From an uncultured Clostridia bacterium (GTDB taxonomy: Bacteria; Bacillota; Clostridia; Christensenellales; Pumilibacteraceae): 64,000 nt of DNA. The notes beneath the pieces were generated by a model. That model made no database searches. It worked only from the letters and a program-made list of their open reading frames with translations, and had not been told where the DNA came from. The stretch spans positions 1 to 64,000 of the forward strand of contig CANPVN010000001.1 in the NCBI GenBank assembly GCA_947581755.1, in the 5' to 3' direction. Position 1 is the stretch's first letter; each line of letters starts with the position of its first letter. Shown one piece after another: positions 1 through 7,724 of the stretch. The translations under genes were made by a program, and so were the position numbers.

Positions 1-60
1 CAGCCTCAACCGCAACCTCAGCCCCAGCCTCAACCGCAACCTCAGCCCCAGCCTCAACCG
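1..60 (+). repeat. 24-bp tandem repeat coding Gln-Pro
   Basis: The unit cagcctcaaccgcaacctca+gccc occurs at 1-24 and 25-48, and starts a third, partly diverged copy at 49. The copies use the same synonymous codons, which points to recent duplication or slippage instead of selection on the protein alone. The array probably extends left of the window. Confidence 0.85.
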
Positions 61-168
61 CAATTTCAACCTCAGCCTCAGCCGGGCACCAATATTCGCA
101 GCGGCAGAGTAGCCGTTCCCAATGGAGAGCCCGAATTCCTCAGAAGAATACGAGAAAAGAAACAATAA
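1..168 (+). CDS. C-terminal end of a Pro-Gln repeat protein (5' truncated by window)
   Basis: Frame 1 is open from the first base to a TAA at 166-168. The first about 27 codons alternate Gln and Pro almost perfectly, encoded by a 24-bp tandem unit (1-24, 25-48, then a diverging copy). The last about 27 residues are mixed and basic and end in a Lys/Arg-rich tail. Pro-Gln stretches usually form extended, disordered linkers or cell-wall-spanning regions, but the rest of the protein lies outside the window, so its function is unknown. A strong terminator follows at 192-224. The coding frame is clear; the identity is not. Confidence 0.7.
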   Translation, partial: QPQPQPQPQPQPQPQPQPQPQFQPQPQPGTNIRSGRVAVPNGEPEFLRRIREKKQ

Positions 169-191
169 AAATTATAGGCTTTATAAATGAT

Positions 192-224
192 TTATAGAGG
201 CGGTATATTCGCCTCTATAATTTT
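192..224 (+). terminator. Rho-independent terminator of the Pro-Gln gene
   Basis: An 11-bp perfect stem (192-202 with 210-220) with a 7-nt loop is followed by TTTT. It separates the Pro-Gln gene from the aldo/keto reductase, whose RBS (agagga) lies just downstream. Confidence 0.85.
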
Positions 225-244
225 AATAAACAGAGGAATAAAAA

Positions 245-1441
245 ATGTATTATAATAATTTTAAAGATAAAAAAATATCCGCGCTTGCATTCGGAACCAT
301 GAGACTTCCTGTTGACGCTTCGGGCGCCATCGATGAAAAACAGACTTTCGATATGGTGGATTATGCGATCGCGCATGGAGTGAATTATTTTGACACGGCT
401 TATCCTTATCACGGAGGAATGTCTGAAATTGTAGACGGAAAGGCGTTAAAGCGTTATCCGAGAGATTCTTTTTATCTTGCCACCAAATTTCCGGGGCATC
501 AGATAAGTTCGTCATACAATCCGAAAGAAATTTTCGAAGAGCAACTTGCAAAATGCGGAGTAGACTATTTTGATTTCTATTTATTGCATAATGTTTATGA
601 AAATTCCATCAATGTTTATACCGATGAAAAGTGGGAGATTCTGAAATACTTCAGAGAACAAAAACGTCTCGGCAGAATACATCATCTCGGTTTTTCATCG
701 CATGGAAGTATCGATGTAATCAAAGAATTTATCGATTATTGCGAAGGCGATATGGAGTTTTGTCAGATTCAATTCAATTATCTTGATTGGACACTTCAGA
801 ATGCAAAGGAAAAATATCAAATACTTGCCGAACGAGGTATCCCCATGTGGGTCATGGAGCCTGTCCGCGGGGGACGACTTGCCAAACTCGATCCCGAGAC
901 GGAATCTCAAATGAAGAAAATGCGTCCCGATGACAGTATTGCTTCATGGGCGTTCAGGTGGATTCAGGGTATGGATAATGTTACCGTTACTTTAAGCGGA
1001 ATGTCCGATATGGCGCAGATGGTTGATAATATAAAAACTTATGAAAAGAAATCGCCTTTGACGGAAGAGGAAAAGAAGGTGCTTGAATCTGCCGTCGAAA
1101 AGATGTATGACTCCATACCTTGCACGGCGTGTCGATATTGTTGCGACGGCTGTCCCAAGGGTATAAATATTCCTTTGATGATTTCTATATATAACGAGAT
1201 GAAATTTGCGCCCGTCGTCAATGCTTCCATGAGATTGGAAGCGTTGCCAAAGGACAAACTTCCGTCTGCGTGCATAAAGTGCGGAAAATGCTCTAAAGTC
1301 TGCCCTCAGAAAATAAATATTCCCGAAGCAATGACGGAATTAAACATTGCTCTTTCCAAGATGCCCAAATGGACGGATATCAGCAAAGAAAGAGAAGAAG
1401 CAGCCAAAAAACTTAAAACGCAGCAAAAAACAAGCAAATAA
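245..1441 (+). CDS. Aldo/keto reductase with C-terminal 4Fe-4S ferredoxin-like domain
   Basis: A 398-residue protein of the COG1453-type predicted oxidoreductases. The N-terminal about 280 residues form an aldo/keto reductase barrel; the start reads ALAFGTMRLP, followed by the FDTAYPYHGG segment that carries the family Asp/Tyr and by TKFPGH and LLHN. The C-terminal part has two cysteine clusters, CxxCxxCC near residue 293 and CxxCxxCxxxCP from residue 343, as expected for iron-sulfur centres. It probably couples NAD(P)H- or ferredoxin-linked electrons to reduction of a carbonyl; the substrate cannot be told. The start ATG has agagga 8-12 nt upstream. It looks monocistronic, ending at the 1468-1501 terminator. 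Confidence 0.92.
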   Translation: MYYNNFKDKKISALAFGTMRLPVDASGAIDEKQTFDMVDYAIAHGVNYFDTAYPYHGGMSEIVDGKALKRYPRDSFYLATKFPGHQISSSYNPKEIFEEQLAKCGVDYFDFYLLHNVYENSINVYTDEKWEILKYFREQKRLGRIHHLGFSSHGSIDVIKEFIDYCEGDMEFCQIQFNYLDWTLQNAKEKYQILAERGIPMWVMEPVRGGRLAKLDPETESQMKKMRPDDSIASWAFRWIQGMDNVTVTLSGMSDMAQMVDNIKTYEKKSPLTEEEKKVLESAVEKMYDSIPCTACRYCCDGCPKGINIPLMISIYNEMKFAPVVNASMRLEALPKDKLPSACIKCGKCSKVCPQKINIPEAMTELNIALSKMPKWTDISKEREEAAKKLKTQQKTSK

Positions 1442-1467
1442 TCATTTTCAGAAGTTCTGTGATTTTT

Positions 1468-1501
1468 ACGGCAATCGTTTGATTTAACGATTGCCGTTTT
1501 T
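1468..1501 (+). terminator. Rho-independent terminator after aldo/keto reductase
   Basis: A 12-bp perfect stem (1468-1479 with 1486-1497), a 6-nt loop and a following T-tract. It cleanly ends the reductase transcript upstream of the sporulation operon. Confidence 0.92.
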
Positions 1502-1513
1502 GGTGTTACCAAA

Positions 1514-1552
1514 TTCGTCAAAAATTTATAATTTGAATTTGATAATTCGACT
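1514..1552 (+). promoter_or_regulatory. Candidate Spo0A boxes upstream of spoIIGA
   Basis: Two 6-of-7 matches to the 0A-box consensus TTCGACA lie in the 94-nt gap before spoIIGA: TTCGTCA at 1514-1520 and TTCGACT at 1546-1552, with a TATAAT at 1527-1532 between them. In Bacillus subtilis the spoIIG promoter is a sigma-A promoter activated by phosphorylated Spo0A. The matches are short, so this is an inference from position and operon identity. Confidence 0.4.
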
Positions 1553-1595
1553 TTTATTGAAAGACTTTGCGGTTTCAAACGAGTAGAATGGCTGT

Positions 1596-2441
1596 ATGAC
1601 TGTTTATGTAGAGTATGTATTCATAGACAACTTCACAACCACTTATCTCATAAGCAAACTTTCTTATGCGTTGCTAAGGCTTACGGATTGCAAAGGAAGA
1701 TATGTGATTGCTTCGGCGATAGGTACTGCGGCGGCATTTGTGTATCCTTTGATGAATTTCAACAGTTACATATTGATGGCGGTACGGGTTGTTTTATGGC
1801 TTTTATTGTCCGCAATTCTTTTTGTCGGGAAAAAGAAATTTTTCGCTTCTGCATTGGTTTTTCTTATAACCACTTTTATTTTCGGGGGAGCCATGATAGC
1901 GTTGGGATACATCGTTTACGGAAATATAGAATCCGCATTGCGGTTGCCGCCTTTTAATTTTCCTTACGGCTTTTGTATTATAGGAATTTATTCCATATAT
2001 AAAGTCGTAAAAAAGTTGATTGAATTTACAAAGAGTCGCTTCAAAATAGCGGAAAACAAACAAAAGTTCGAGATACAGGTCATGGACAAAACTTTGCATG
2101 GCGAAGGACTTATGGACAGCGGTAATCTTTTGACAGATAACGGGCGACCTGTAATCATTTTGGGACTGAAATTAGCCGGCAGATTACTTAACGAAGAGCA
2201 GTTTGCAATGCTTGCGCTCGGTAAAGGGGAAAATATAACATATGACGCTCATTACATAGAAAGTTCTACATTGACAAAGAAACATAAAATATTAATTATT
2301 TCGAATGGTAAAATTCGATTATATTCCAAGGACAACTCTAATATATATATAACGGTGTCCATAGGAATAAGTCTTGCGCTTAATAATTTCGACGCGATTT
2401 TGAGTCCGCAGATTTTAAACTACGGGGAGGTAGTAAAATGA
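1596..2441 (+). CDS. spoIIGA: SpoIIGA, pro-sigma-E processing aspartic peptidase
   Basis: A 281-residue membrane protease that in sporulating Bacilli and Clostridia sits in the septum and cleaves the prosequence from sigma-E in the mother cell after a signal from the forespore (SpoIIR). The N-terminal about 150 residues contain several hydrophobic spans; the soluble C-terminal half carries the aspartic-protease signature MDSGN with the catalytic Asp at about residue 174. Length is close to the Bacillus protein (about 309). It overlaps sigE by 4 nt (ATGA), so the protease and its substrate are translationally coupled. The RBS before the ATG is weak. Confidence 0.93.
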   Translation: MTVYVEYVFIDNFTTTYLISKLSYALLRLTDCKGRYVIASAIGTAAAFVYPLMNFNSYILMAVRVVLWLLLSAILFVGKKKFFASALVFLITTFIFGGAMIALGYIVYGNIESALRLPPFNFPYGFCIIGIYSIYKVVKKLIEFTKSRFKIAENKQKFEIQVMDKTLHGEGLMDSGNLLTDNGRPVIILGLKLAGRLLNEEQFAMLALGKGENITYDAHYIESSTLTKKHKILIISNGKIRLYSKDNSNIYITVSIGISLALNNFDAILSPQILNYGEVVK

Positions 2442-3148
2442 ATATCTTGATGAGAATAAAACAATTTATCAAATCATTATTGAAAAATCCCGAGGAAGAT
2501 TCGTTATTCTACATAACAGGAAGCGAAGCGTTGCCCACGCCTCTTTCTCCCGAAGAGGAGATTGCGGCAATCGGACAGTTGAGCGAAGGCAATATGCAGA
2601 TAAAAAATATTCTTATAGAAAGGAATTTACGGCTTGTCGTATATATTGCCCGCAAATTCGATAATACGGGAATAGATCTCGACGACTTGATTTCCGTGGG
2701 TACGATAGGCTTGATAAAGGCGGTAAATTCCTTTGCCCCTGACAAAAACATTAAGTTAGCGACGTATGCCTCACGCTGTATAGAAAACGAAATTCTTATG
2801 TATCTGAGAAGAATGGTAAGACAAAAGGCGGAAATTTCATTGGACGAACCCTTGAACGTGGACTATGAAGGTAACGAATTGTTGATTGGAGATATTTTGG
2901 GTACGGAGCCCGATCTCGTAAGCAAAGACATAGAAAACAGCGTGGAAAAACAACTTTTATGGAACGCCATAAATAAACTCGGCGGAAGAGAAAAAACCAT
3001 AATGCAGTTGAGATTCGGACTTAACGGCAAAGAGGAAAGAACGCAAAGAGAGGTTGCCGAATACTTGGGAATATCTCAATCTTATATTTCCCGCCTTGAA
3101 AAGAAAATCATAAACCGATTAAAAAAGGAAATATCAAAAACGATTTGA
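2438..3148 (+). CDS. sigE: RNA polymerase sigma-E (mother-cell sporulation sigma factor), pro-form
   Basis: A 236-residue sigma-70 family factor. The N-terminus is a 24-residue amphipathic basic/hydrophobic prosequence followed by YITGSEALP, the conserved site where SpoIIGA cleaves pro-sigma-E (between about residues 24 and 25 by analogy with B. subtilis). Region 2 ([42 protein letters not shown]) and the region 4 helix-turn-helix ([12 protein letters not shown]) are intact. Its place directly behind spoIIGA settles the assignment against the close paralogues sigK, sigF and sigG. The run of both genes shows the organism has an early mother-cell sporulation programme. Confidence 0.96.
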   Translation: MNILMRIKQFIKSLLKNPEEDSLFYITGSEALPTPLSPEEEIAAIGQLSEGNMQIKNILIERNLRLVVYIARKFDNTGIDLDDLISVGTIGLIKAVNSFAPDKNIKLATYASRCIENEILMYLRRMVRQKAEISLDEPLNVDYEGNELLIGDILGTEPDLVSKDIENSVEKQLLWNAINKLGGREKTIMQLRFGLNGKEERTQREVAEYLGISQSYISRLEKKIINRLKKEISKTI

Positions 3149-3162
3149 CCCTTGAACATAAC

Positions 3163-3205
3163 AAAAAAAACGAACATCTCGATGTTTTCGACTGTTCGTT
3201 TTTTT
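3163..3205. terminator. Bidirectional terminator between sigE and tmcAL
   Basis: An A-rich arm aaaaacgaaca (ending about 3176) pairs with tgttcgttttt (from 3193), giving A-tract and T-tract on opposite sides. The hairpin can therefore end both sigE (plus) and the convergent tmcAL (minus). Confidence 0.8.
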
Positions 3206-3233
3206 ATTATGAATATTTATTTCCAAGGCGATT

Positions 3234-4382
3234 TTATAAAATAACGGGTTTAAGCGATAGAGGATTTCCGCTTTTTCCCAAAAGTAACGCGGCTAAAACA
3301 GAGGCGTTGTTATCTATCTCCAAAGAGCGAGGAATATCTTCTTTATACTCGGAGTTTTTTACAAAAACAGGCTTTTTGAAATTCCCTAAAATGTGTTCGT
3401 CTTTAATAAATCCGAGGACTTTGGCGGGGTATATCCGCATCTTATAATCTTCTCGCCTTATTCCCAATACGAGTTGTAAAATTATTCTTTTAAGTCTTGC
3501 ATAAGTATATCGTTTTGTCTTTGTATTAATGATGATTTCTTCTAAACTATTGTATTTGAGTGCATTTTTTTTCAATTTGAATTCCAAACCTTCCGTACAG
3601 TCGGGAAGGGCGGATAAATCGTCGCAAGAGGCGAGTTTCAAATTCGCGGTTGCGATTTTGTCGAACAGAGCGTAATCGCAGATTTGAGGTAAAGGATAAT
3701 TAAAATATTTACAGGCGTTTTCTCCTTTTTTCAAAACTTCTCGCAAAGCGGTAGCCGAAGGAAAGGAATTGTCCGAAAGGGATTTATCGTTATAATCGTT
3801 GCCTTGTCTTTGGATCATAAGAGTTTGGAGCAAATTGCCTCGTTTTTTATTTGCTTTAAGATATTCTATCGCCAAAACGTTATTCGGTTTCGATAAAACG
3901 GCTTTAACTTCGGAGTTGTTTAGGGACGATTGAGTTGCCTCCGTCAGAGCGGTAGCGTAAGGCGCTCCCGCGTCGAGCAACGTTTTCATAACAGCAGTAA
4001 AGTTTTCCGTGGGGCAGAGTTGAACGGCGGCTATTTCCTCCAAAAGCGACGAAGGAGTTTCGCAACCGAATGCGAGAACGGAAGCTCCGACATTCAAAGC
4101 AATATCGATTCCCGATGCCGCAAACAATTCCGCGGACGCCGTGGAAAAGAGTGTGGGAATTTGCACAACTGCGGAAAAGCCGTTTTTCAGCGCAATTTCC
4201 GTCCTGAAATATTTATCGAAGATCGCGGGTTCGGCGCGCTGAACGAAATCGCCGCTCATTATCGCTACGAGACGATAATCGGGTAATAATGCCTTTATTT
4301 CCTTTACCAAATGGGCATGTCCTTCGTGAAAAGGGTTGAATTCACATATTACTGCACAAATTTTTTGTTTTTCGTTTTTCAT
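3234..4382 (-). CDS. tmcAL: tRNA(Met) cytidine acetate ligase TmcAL (YlbM family)
   Basis: A 382-residue protein of the TmcAL family, which uses acetate and ATP to make N4-acetylcytidine at the wobble position of elongator tRNA-Met. The N-terminus CEFNPFHEGH is the nucleotidyltransferase (H/F)xGH adenylation motif, and MSGDFVQRAEPAIFDKYFR follows as in the family. The ATG at 4382 is preferred; a TTG at 4391 is an alternative. It lies next to pta-ackA on the opposite strand, the genes that interconvert acetyl phosphate and acetate, the latter its substrate; the adjacency is seen, the functional link is only suggestive. It is convergent with sigE. Confidence 0.92.
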   Translation of the reverse strand: MKNEKQKICAVICEFNPFHEGHAHLVKEIKALLPDYRLVAIMSGDFVQRAEPAIFDKYFRTEIALKNGFSAVVQIPTLFSTASAELFAASGIDIALNVGASVLAFGCETPSSLLEEIAAVQLCPTENFTAVMKTLLDAGAPYATALTEATQSSLNNSEVKAVLSKPNNVLAIEYLKANKKRGNLLQTLMIQRQGNDYNDKSLSDNSFPSATALREVLKKGENACKYFNYPLPQICDYALFDKIATANLKLASCDDLSALPDCTEGLEFKLKKNALKYNSLEEIIINTKTKRYTYARLKRIILQLVLGIRREDYKMRIYPAKVLGFIKDEHILGNFKKPVFVKNSEYKEDIPRSLEIDNNASVLAALLLGKSGNPLSLKPVIL

Positions 4383-4396
4383 TTTATTCAAATTGA

Positions 4397-4425
4397 TTTA
4401 CTTTTTTCCCGTTTATTGGTATAAT
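4397..4425 (+). promoter_or_regulatory. Sigma-A promoter of pta-ackA
   Basis: TTTACT (4397-4402), a 17-nt spacer and a perfect TATAAT (4420-4425) precede pta by about 50 nt. Confidence 0.75.
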
Positions 4426-4473
4426 TATAGCACATCTCAAGATTTATAACAACAAATAAGGAGAGAAATTATT

Positions 4474-5460
4474 ATGAAGCTGTTAGATCAAGTAAAAGAA
4501 AAAGCGCGTAAAGCAGGAAAACGAATTGTTTTGGCTGAAGGCGAAGAAGAAAGAAACATAAAAGCCGCCGAAATAATTACGAGAGAAAAAATCGCCGAAG
4601 TAACTTTGATAGGTGACGAGGCTGTCATTCGTAAAGTTTGCCCCGATGTAAAACTCGACGGAATTAAAATCGTCAATCCAAAGACTGCGGATTTGTCTAA
4701 ATATTCCGATACGCTTTATGAACTCAGAAAGGCAAAGGGTATGACTCCGGAACAGGCAAAGGAATTGACGAAGGATTGTTTGTATCTCGGTGTCCTTATG
4801 GTAAAGTTGGGTGAAGTGGACGGCATGGTATCCGGCGCCATTCATGCGACAGGAGATGTTTTGCGTCCCGCATTGCAGATTATAAAGACTGCTCCCGGCA
4901 TCAGTACGGTAAGCAGTTGCTTTATTATGATTTTACCCGAAGGCTGCAAATACGGAGAGAACGGCATCATGGTATTCGGCGATTGCGCGGTAAATCCCAA
5001 TCCCACGGCGGAACAACTTGCCGCAATAGCGATTTCTTCGGCAGCAAGCGCAAGAAATATTGCGGGGATAGATCCCAAAGTCGCAATGTTGTCCTTCTCG
5101 ACAAAAGGTTCCGCAAAGCATGAGCTTGTGGATAAGGTTGTCGAAGCGACAAAACTCGTTAAAGAACTTGCGCCCGATCTTGCCGTAGACGGCGAACTTC
5201 AGGCAGACGCCGCTATGGTTGAGAAAGTGGCTAATCTTAAAGCACCCGGTTCTTCCGTTGCGGGCAAGGCAAACGTGCTTATCTTCCCCGATTTGCAGGC
5301 GGGAAATATCGGATACAAGCTTGTTCAGAGACTTGCAGGCGCCGAAGCGATCGGCCCCGTATGTCAAGGTTTTAACAAGCCCGTCAACGACTTGTCGAGA
5401 GGTTGCTCCGTTGACGATATAGTCAATGTTGTTGCAATGACTGTCTTGCAGTGCAAATAG
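4474..5460 (+). CDS. pta: Phosphate acetyltransferase
   Basis: A 328-residue single-domain PTA that interconverts acetyl-CoA and acetyl phosphate in the cytoplasm. The length and the motifs [21 protein letters not shown]-like segment, [17 protein letters not shown] and the C-terminal [12 protein letters not shown] are those of short bacterial Pta enzymes; the extra N-terminal DRTGG regulatory domains of enterobacterial Pta are absent. Start ATG has aaggagag upstream. With ackA 11 nt downstream it forms the substrate-level phosphorylation route from acetyl-CoA to acetate, fitting a fermentative anaerobe. Confidence 0.96.
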   Translation: MKLLDQVKEKARKAGKRIVLAEGEEERNIKAAEIITREKIAEVTLIGDEAVIRKVCPDVKLDGIKIVNPKTADLSKYSDTLYELRKAKGMTPEQAKELTKDCLYLGVLMVKLGEVDGMVSGAIHATGDVLRPALQIIKTAPGISTVSSCFIMILPEGCKYGENGIMVFGDCAVNPNPTAEQLAAIAISSAASARNIAGIDPKVAMLSFSTKGSAKHELVDKVVEATKLVKELAPDLAVDGELQADAAMVEKVANLKAPGSSVAGKANVLIFPDLQAGNIGYKLVQRLAGAEAIGPVCQGFNKPVNDLSRGCSVDDIVNVVAMTVLQCK

Positions 5461-5471
5461 GAGGAATTCAA

Positions 5472-6659
5472 ATGAATATCTTAGTCATAAACGCAGGTAG
5501 TTCGTCCCTCAAATATCAACTTATCGATATAGATACCGAAAAGGTTCTTGCAAAAGGTCTTTGCGAAAGAATAGGTATCGAGGGTTCGACTCTTACCCAT
5601 AAAGGCAAAAAAGAAGTTGTCATAAAACAGCCCATGCCCACTCATGTAGAGGCAATAAAACTGGTTTTGAACGCTCTTATAGATCCCGACCATGGCGTTA
5701 TTAAGAGTATGGATGAAATCGGAGCGGTGGGACATCGTGTTGTCCATAGCGCCGAAGACTTTACCGAGAGCGTGGTTATTAACGATAAAACGCTTAAGAT
5801 CATTGAAAACAATACCGATTTGGCGCCTTTGCATCAACCTGCAAATATCACGGGTATAAATGCTTGCAAAGAAGTTATGCCCAAGACTCCTATGGTGGCG
5901 GTATTCGATACGACCTTCCACTCGACGATGCCCGATTATGCTTATATGTACGGTATTCCTTACGAGGATTACAAAAATTACAGAGTAAGGAAGTACGGTT
6001 TCCACGGTACGAGCCACATGTTCATTACAGGCGAGGCTCAAAGGATAGCAGGCAAAAAAGATATCAAGATAATTATTTGCCATCTCGGAAACGGCGCTTC
6101 TGTCAGCGCAGTCAAGAACGGAAAATGTATAGATACTTCTATGGGATTGACTCCGCTTGAGGGACTTATTATGGGAACCAGAAGCGGTGACTTGGATCCT
6201 GCGGTAATAGAATATCTTATGGACAAGAAAGGCATGAATATCCATGAAGCCACAAATTATCTCAACAAAAAGAGCGGAGTCCTCGGTATAAGCGGAGTCA
6301 GTTCGGATTTCCGAGATTTGCTTGCGGCAAAGGAAGAAGGCAACGACAGAGCGCGTCTTGCGCTTGACATGTTCTCGTACAGAGTCAGAAAATATGTCGG
6401 ATCTTATGCGGCGGCGCTCGACGGCGTCGATATGTTGGTATTTACCGGCGGAATAGGAGAGCATACCCCCGAAGTCAGAGCGTTCGTTATGGATGGTTTG
6501 AGATTTGCGGGACTCAAATACGATGAGAAAAAGAATCTCAACCCCGGAAGAGGCAACGAAATCGAACTTTCGACTTCCGACAGTAAGATAAAAGCCTATA
6601 TAATACCCACAAATGAAGAGCTTGTAATCGCAAGAGAAACTTATCGTCTTGTAAAATAA
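5472..6659 (+). CDS. ackA: Acetate kinase
   Basis: A 395-residue ASKHA-fold kinase converting acetyl phosphate and ADP to acetate and ATP. It starts [17 protein letters not shown], the standard AckA N-terminus with the catalytic Asn; the family segments [21 protein letters not shown] and TGGIGEH follow. The ATG at 5472 is chosen because it matches family starts and has aggaggaa 6-12 nt upstream; an in-frame start further up at 5451 would run into pta. It is co-transcribed with pta. Confidence 0.97.
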   Translation: MNILVINAGSSSLKYQLIDIDTEKVLAKGLCERIGIEGSTLTHKGKKEVVIKQPMPTHVEAIKLVLNALIDPDHGVIKSMDEIGAVGHRVVHSAEDFTESVVINDKTLKIIENNTDLAPLHQPANITGINACKEVMPKTPMVAVFDTTFHSTMPDYAYMYGIPYEDYKNYRVRKYGFHGTSHMFITGEAQRIAGKKDIKIIICHLGNGASVSAVKNGKCIDTSMGLTPLEGLIMGTRSGDLDPAVIEYLMDKKGMNIHEATNYLNKKSGVLGISGVSSDFRDLLAAKEEGNDRARLALDMFSYRVRKYVGSYAAALDGVDMLVFTGGIGEHTPEVRAFVMDGLRFAGLKYDEKKNLNPGRGNEIELSTSDSKIKAYIIPTNEELVIARETYRLVK

Positions 6660-6676
6660 CGGCTCGGATTTACGAG

Positions 6677-7387
6677 ATGAAGATTTCCGACAGTATTTTG
6701 AATTTGTTGTTTCCCGAGGGAATAGTCTGTATCGGTTGCAATGCCGAGATGTCCGTTCCCTCGGAATACGGACTTTGCGGCGAGTGTTCGGTATACAAGA
6801 ACACTCGCTTTTGTCGTATATGCGGCAGAGGTTTGGTAGGCGAAGGAGAGTATTGCAACGATTGTCAAAAGGATAAACGCTATTTTGACGCGGCAAGAGC
6901 GCCGTTGATTTACGAGGGTTTATCGAGGACTTTGATACATAGGTTTAAGATCGGAAATTTGAAATATCTTGCAAAATATTTGGCAAGATTTATGTATGAC
7001 GCCTACTCGAAAGAAGATTGGCAACCCGATCTTATGACTTTTGTACCGATCGGCGCTCGTAATTTGAAGAGCCGAGGATTCAATCAATCTCAACTTTTGG
7101 CACTTGAACTTTCGAAGCTGAACGGTATAAAAGTCAAAGACCTTTTGAAAAAGGTTACCGATAAGGAAGATTTTTCAAAACAGGGACGAAAAGAAAGAGA
7201 GGCGGGAATAAAGGATAGTGTAGAAGCGTCGGAGAAATTACATAAAGAAGATATTTTGCTCATCGATGATGTGCTTACCACGGGCGTTACCGCGGAAGAA
7301 TGTGCAAAAGTACTTAAGAAAGCGGGAGCGAACAAGGTTTTCGTACTTACATTTGCCACATCCGAATGTAAACCCGTCCTTTATTGA
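6677..7387 (+). CDS. comF: ComF family protein (phosphoribosyltransferase fold with zinc ribbon)
   Basis: A 236-residue ComFC-like protein. The N-terminus has four CxxC-type pairs (CIGC, CGEC, CRIC, CNDC) forming a zinc-binding double finger, then a phosphoribosyltransferase domain with the PRPP loop LLIDDVLTTGVT at about residues 194-205. In naturally competent bacteria ComFC takes part in handling incoming single-stranded DNA; in many non-competent clostridia it is kept with unknown role. It lies 17 nt after ackA and is probably on the same transcript. No helicase-like comFA is visible nearby. Confidence 0.88.
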   Translation: MKISDSILNLLFPEGIVCIGCNAEMSVPSEYGLCGECSVYKNTRFCRICGRGLVGEGEYCNDCQKDKRYFDAARAPLIYEGLSRTLIHRFKIGNLKYLAKYLARFMYDAYSKEDWQPDLMTFVPIGARNLKSRGFNQSQLLALELSKLNGIKVKDLLKKVTDKEDFSKQGRKEREAGIKDSVEASEKLHKEDILLIDDVLTTGVTAEECAKVLKKAGANKVFVLTFATSECKPVLY

Positions 7388-7441
7388 GAGATATACAAAA
7401 AAATATTTTATCGAAAATATCTCAAAAGAGTTTAAAAGTTA

Positions 7442-7470
7442 TTGACTTTTCAAATAATTAATATTATAAT
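7442..7470 (+). promoter_or_regulatory. Sigma-A promoter of thrS
   Basis: TTGACT (7442-7447), 17-nt spacer, perfect TATAAT (7465-7470). The predicted start is near 7477, just before the T-box leader. The 337-nt space 7388-7724 is fully accounted for by this promoter and the T-box. Confidence 0.88.
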
Positions 7471-7477
7471 AAACTCA

Positions 7478-7706
7478 AATTTGAATTTTTCGTTGACCGA
7501 GAGACAAGTAGACGGAGACGGGCTTACTACAGAGAGTACCGCAGAGCTGAGAGCGGTGTGTAAGTGTTTTCGATCGAAACCACTTTCGCAGAAAAGCGTT
7601 GCCGCATCGCAAATGCAGGCTTAATGAGACCGATTTTTTTCGGTGAAAAAAGGTGGAACCACGGGAATAACACTCGTCCTTGCTTATTGGAAGCAAGGAT
7701 TTTTTT
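7478..7706 (+). promoter_or_regulatory. T-box riboswitch controlling thrS (threonine specifier ACC)
   Basis: The leader contains the T-box core AAGGTGGAACCACGGG (about 7650-7665) and, right after it, an intrinsic terminator (stem 7677-7685 with 7691-7699, loop attgg, then seven T). In stem I the segment cgaaACCActttcg fits the usual specifier-loop pattern GAA-codon-A, giving ACC (7579-7581), a threonine codon, which agrees with the downstream gene. Established mechanism: uncharged tRNA-Thr pairs with the specifier and the TGGA of the T-box, favouring the antiterminator, so thrS is expressed when threonine is short. Confidence 0.95.
7677..7706 (+). terminator. Regulated terminator of the thrS T-box
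   Basis: A 9-bp perfect stem, 5-nt loop and T7 tract immediately downstream of the T-box sequence; it is the off-state structure of the riboswitch. Confidence 0.93.
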
Positions 7707-7724
7707 ATACAGGAGGAAATATAG

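Noticed and set aside
3145-3447. 100-codon plus-strand frame after sigE
   Set aside because: It covers the sigE terminator and is antisense to the end of tmcAL; no RBS and no recognisable motif.
5481-6896. 471-codon open frame on the minus strand across ackA
   Set aside because: It lies fully antisense to ackA and comF, has no family motifs, and is rich in Arg/Ser/Cys/Tyr as expected for a shadow of a well-conserved gene.
7388-7425. Hairpin gagatat...atatctc after comF
   Set aside because: The stem is AT-rich and lacks a T-run, so it is not a convincing terminator.
7442-7624. 60-codon frame in the thrS leader
   Set aside because: It starts within the promoter -35 and covers T-box stem I; the RNA structure explains the sequence.
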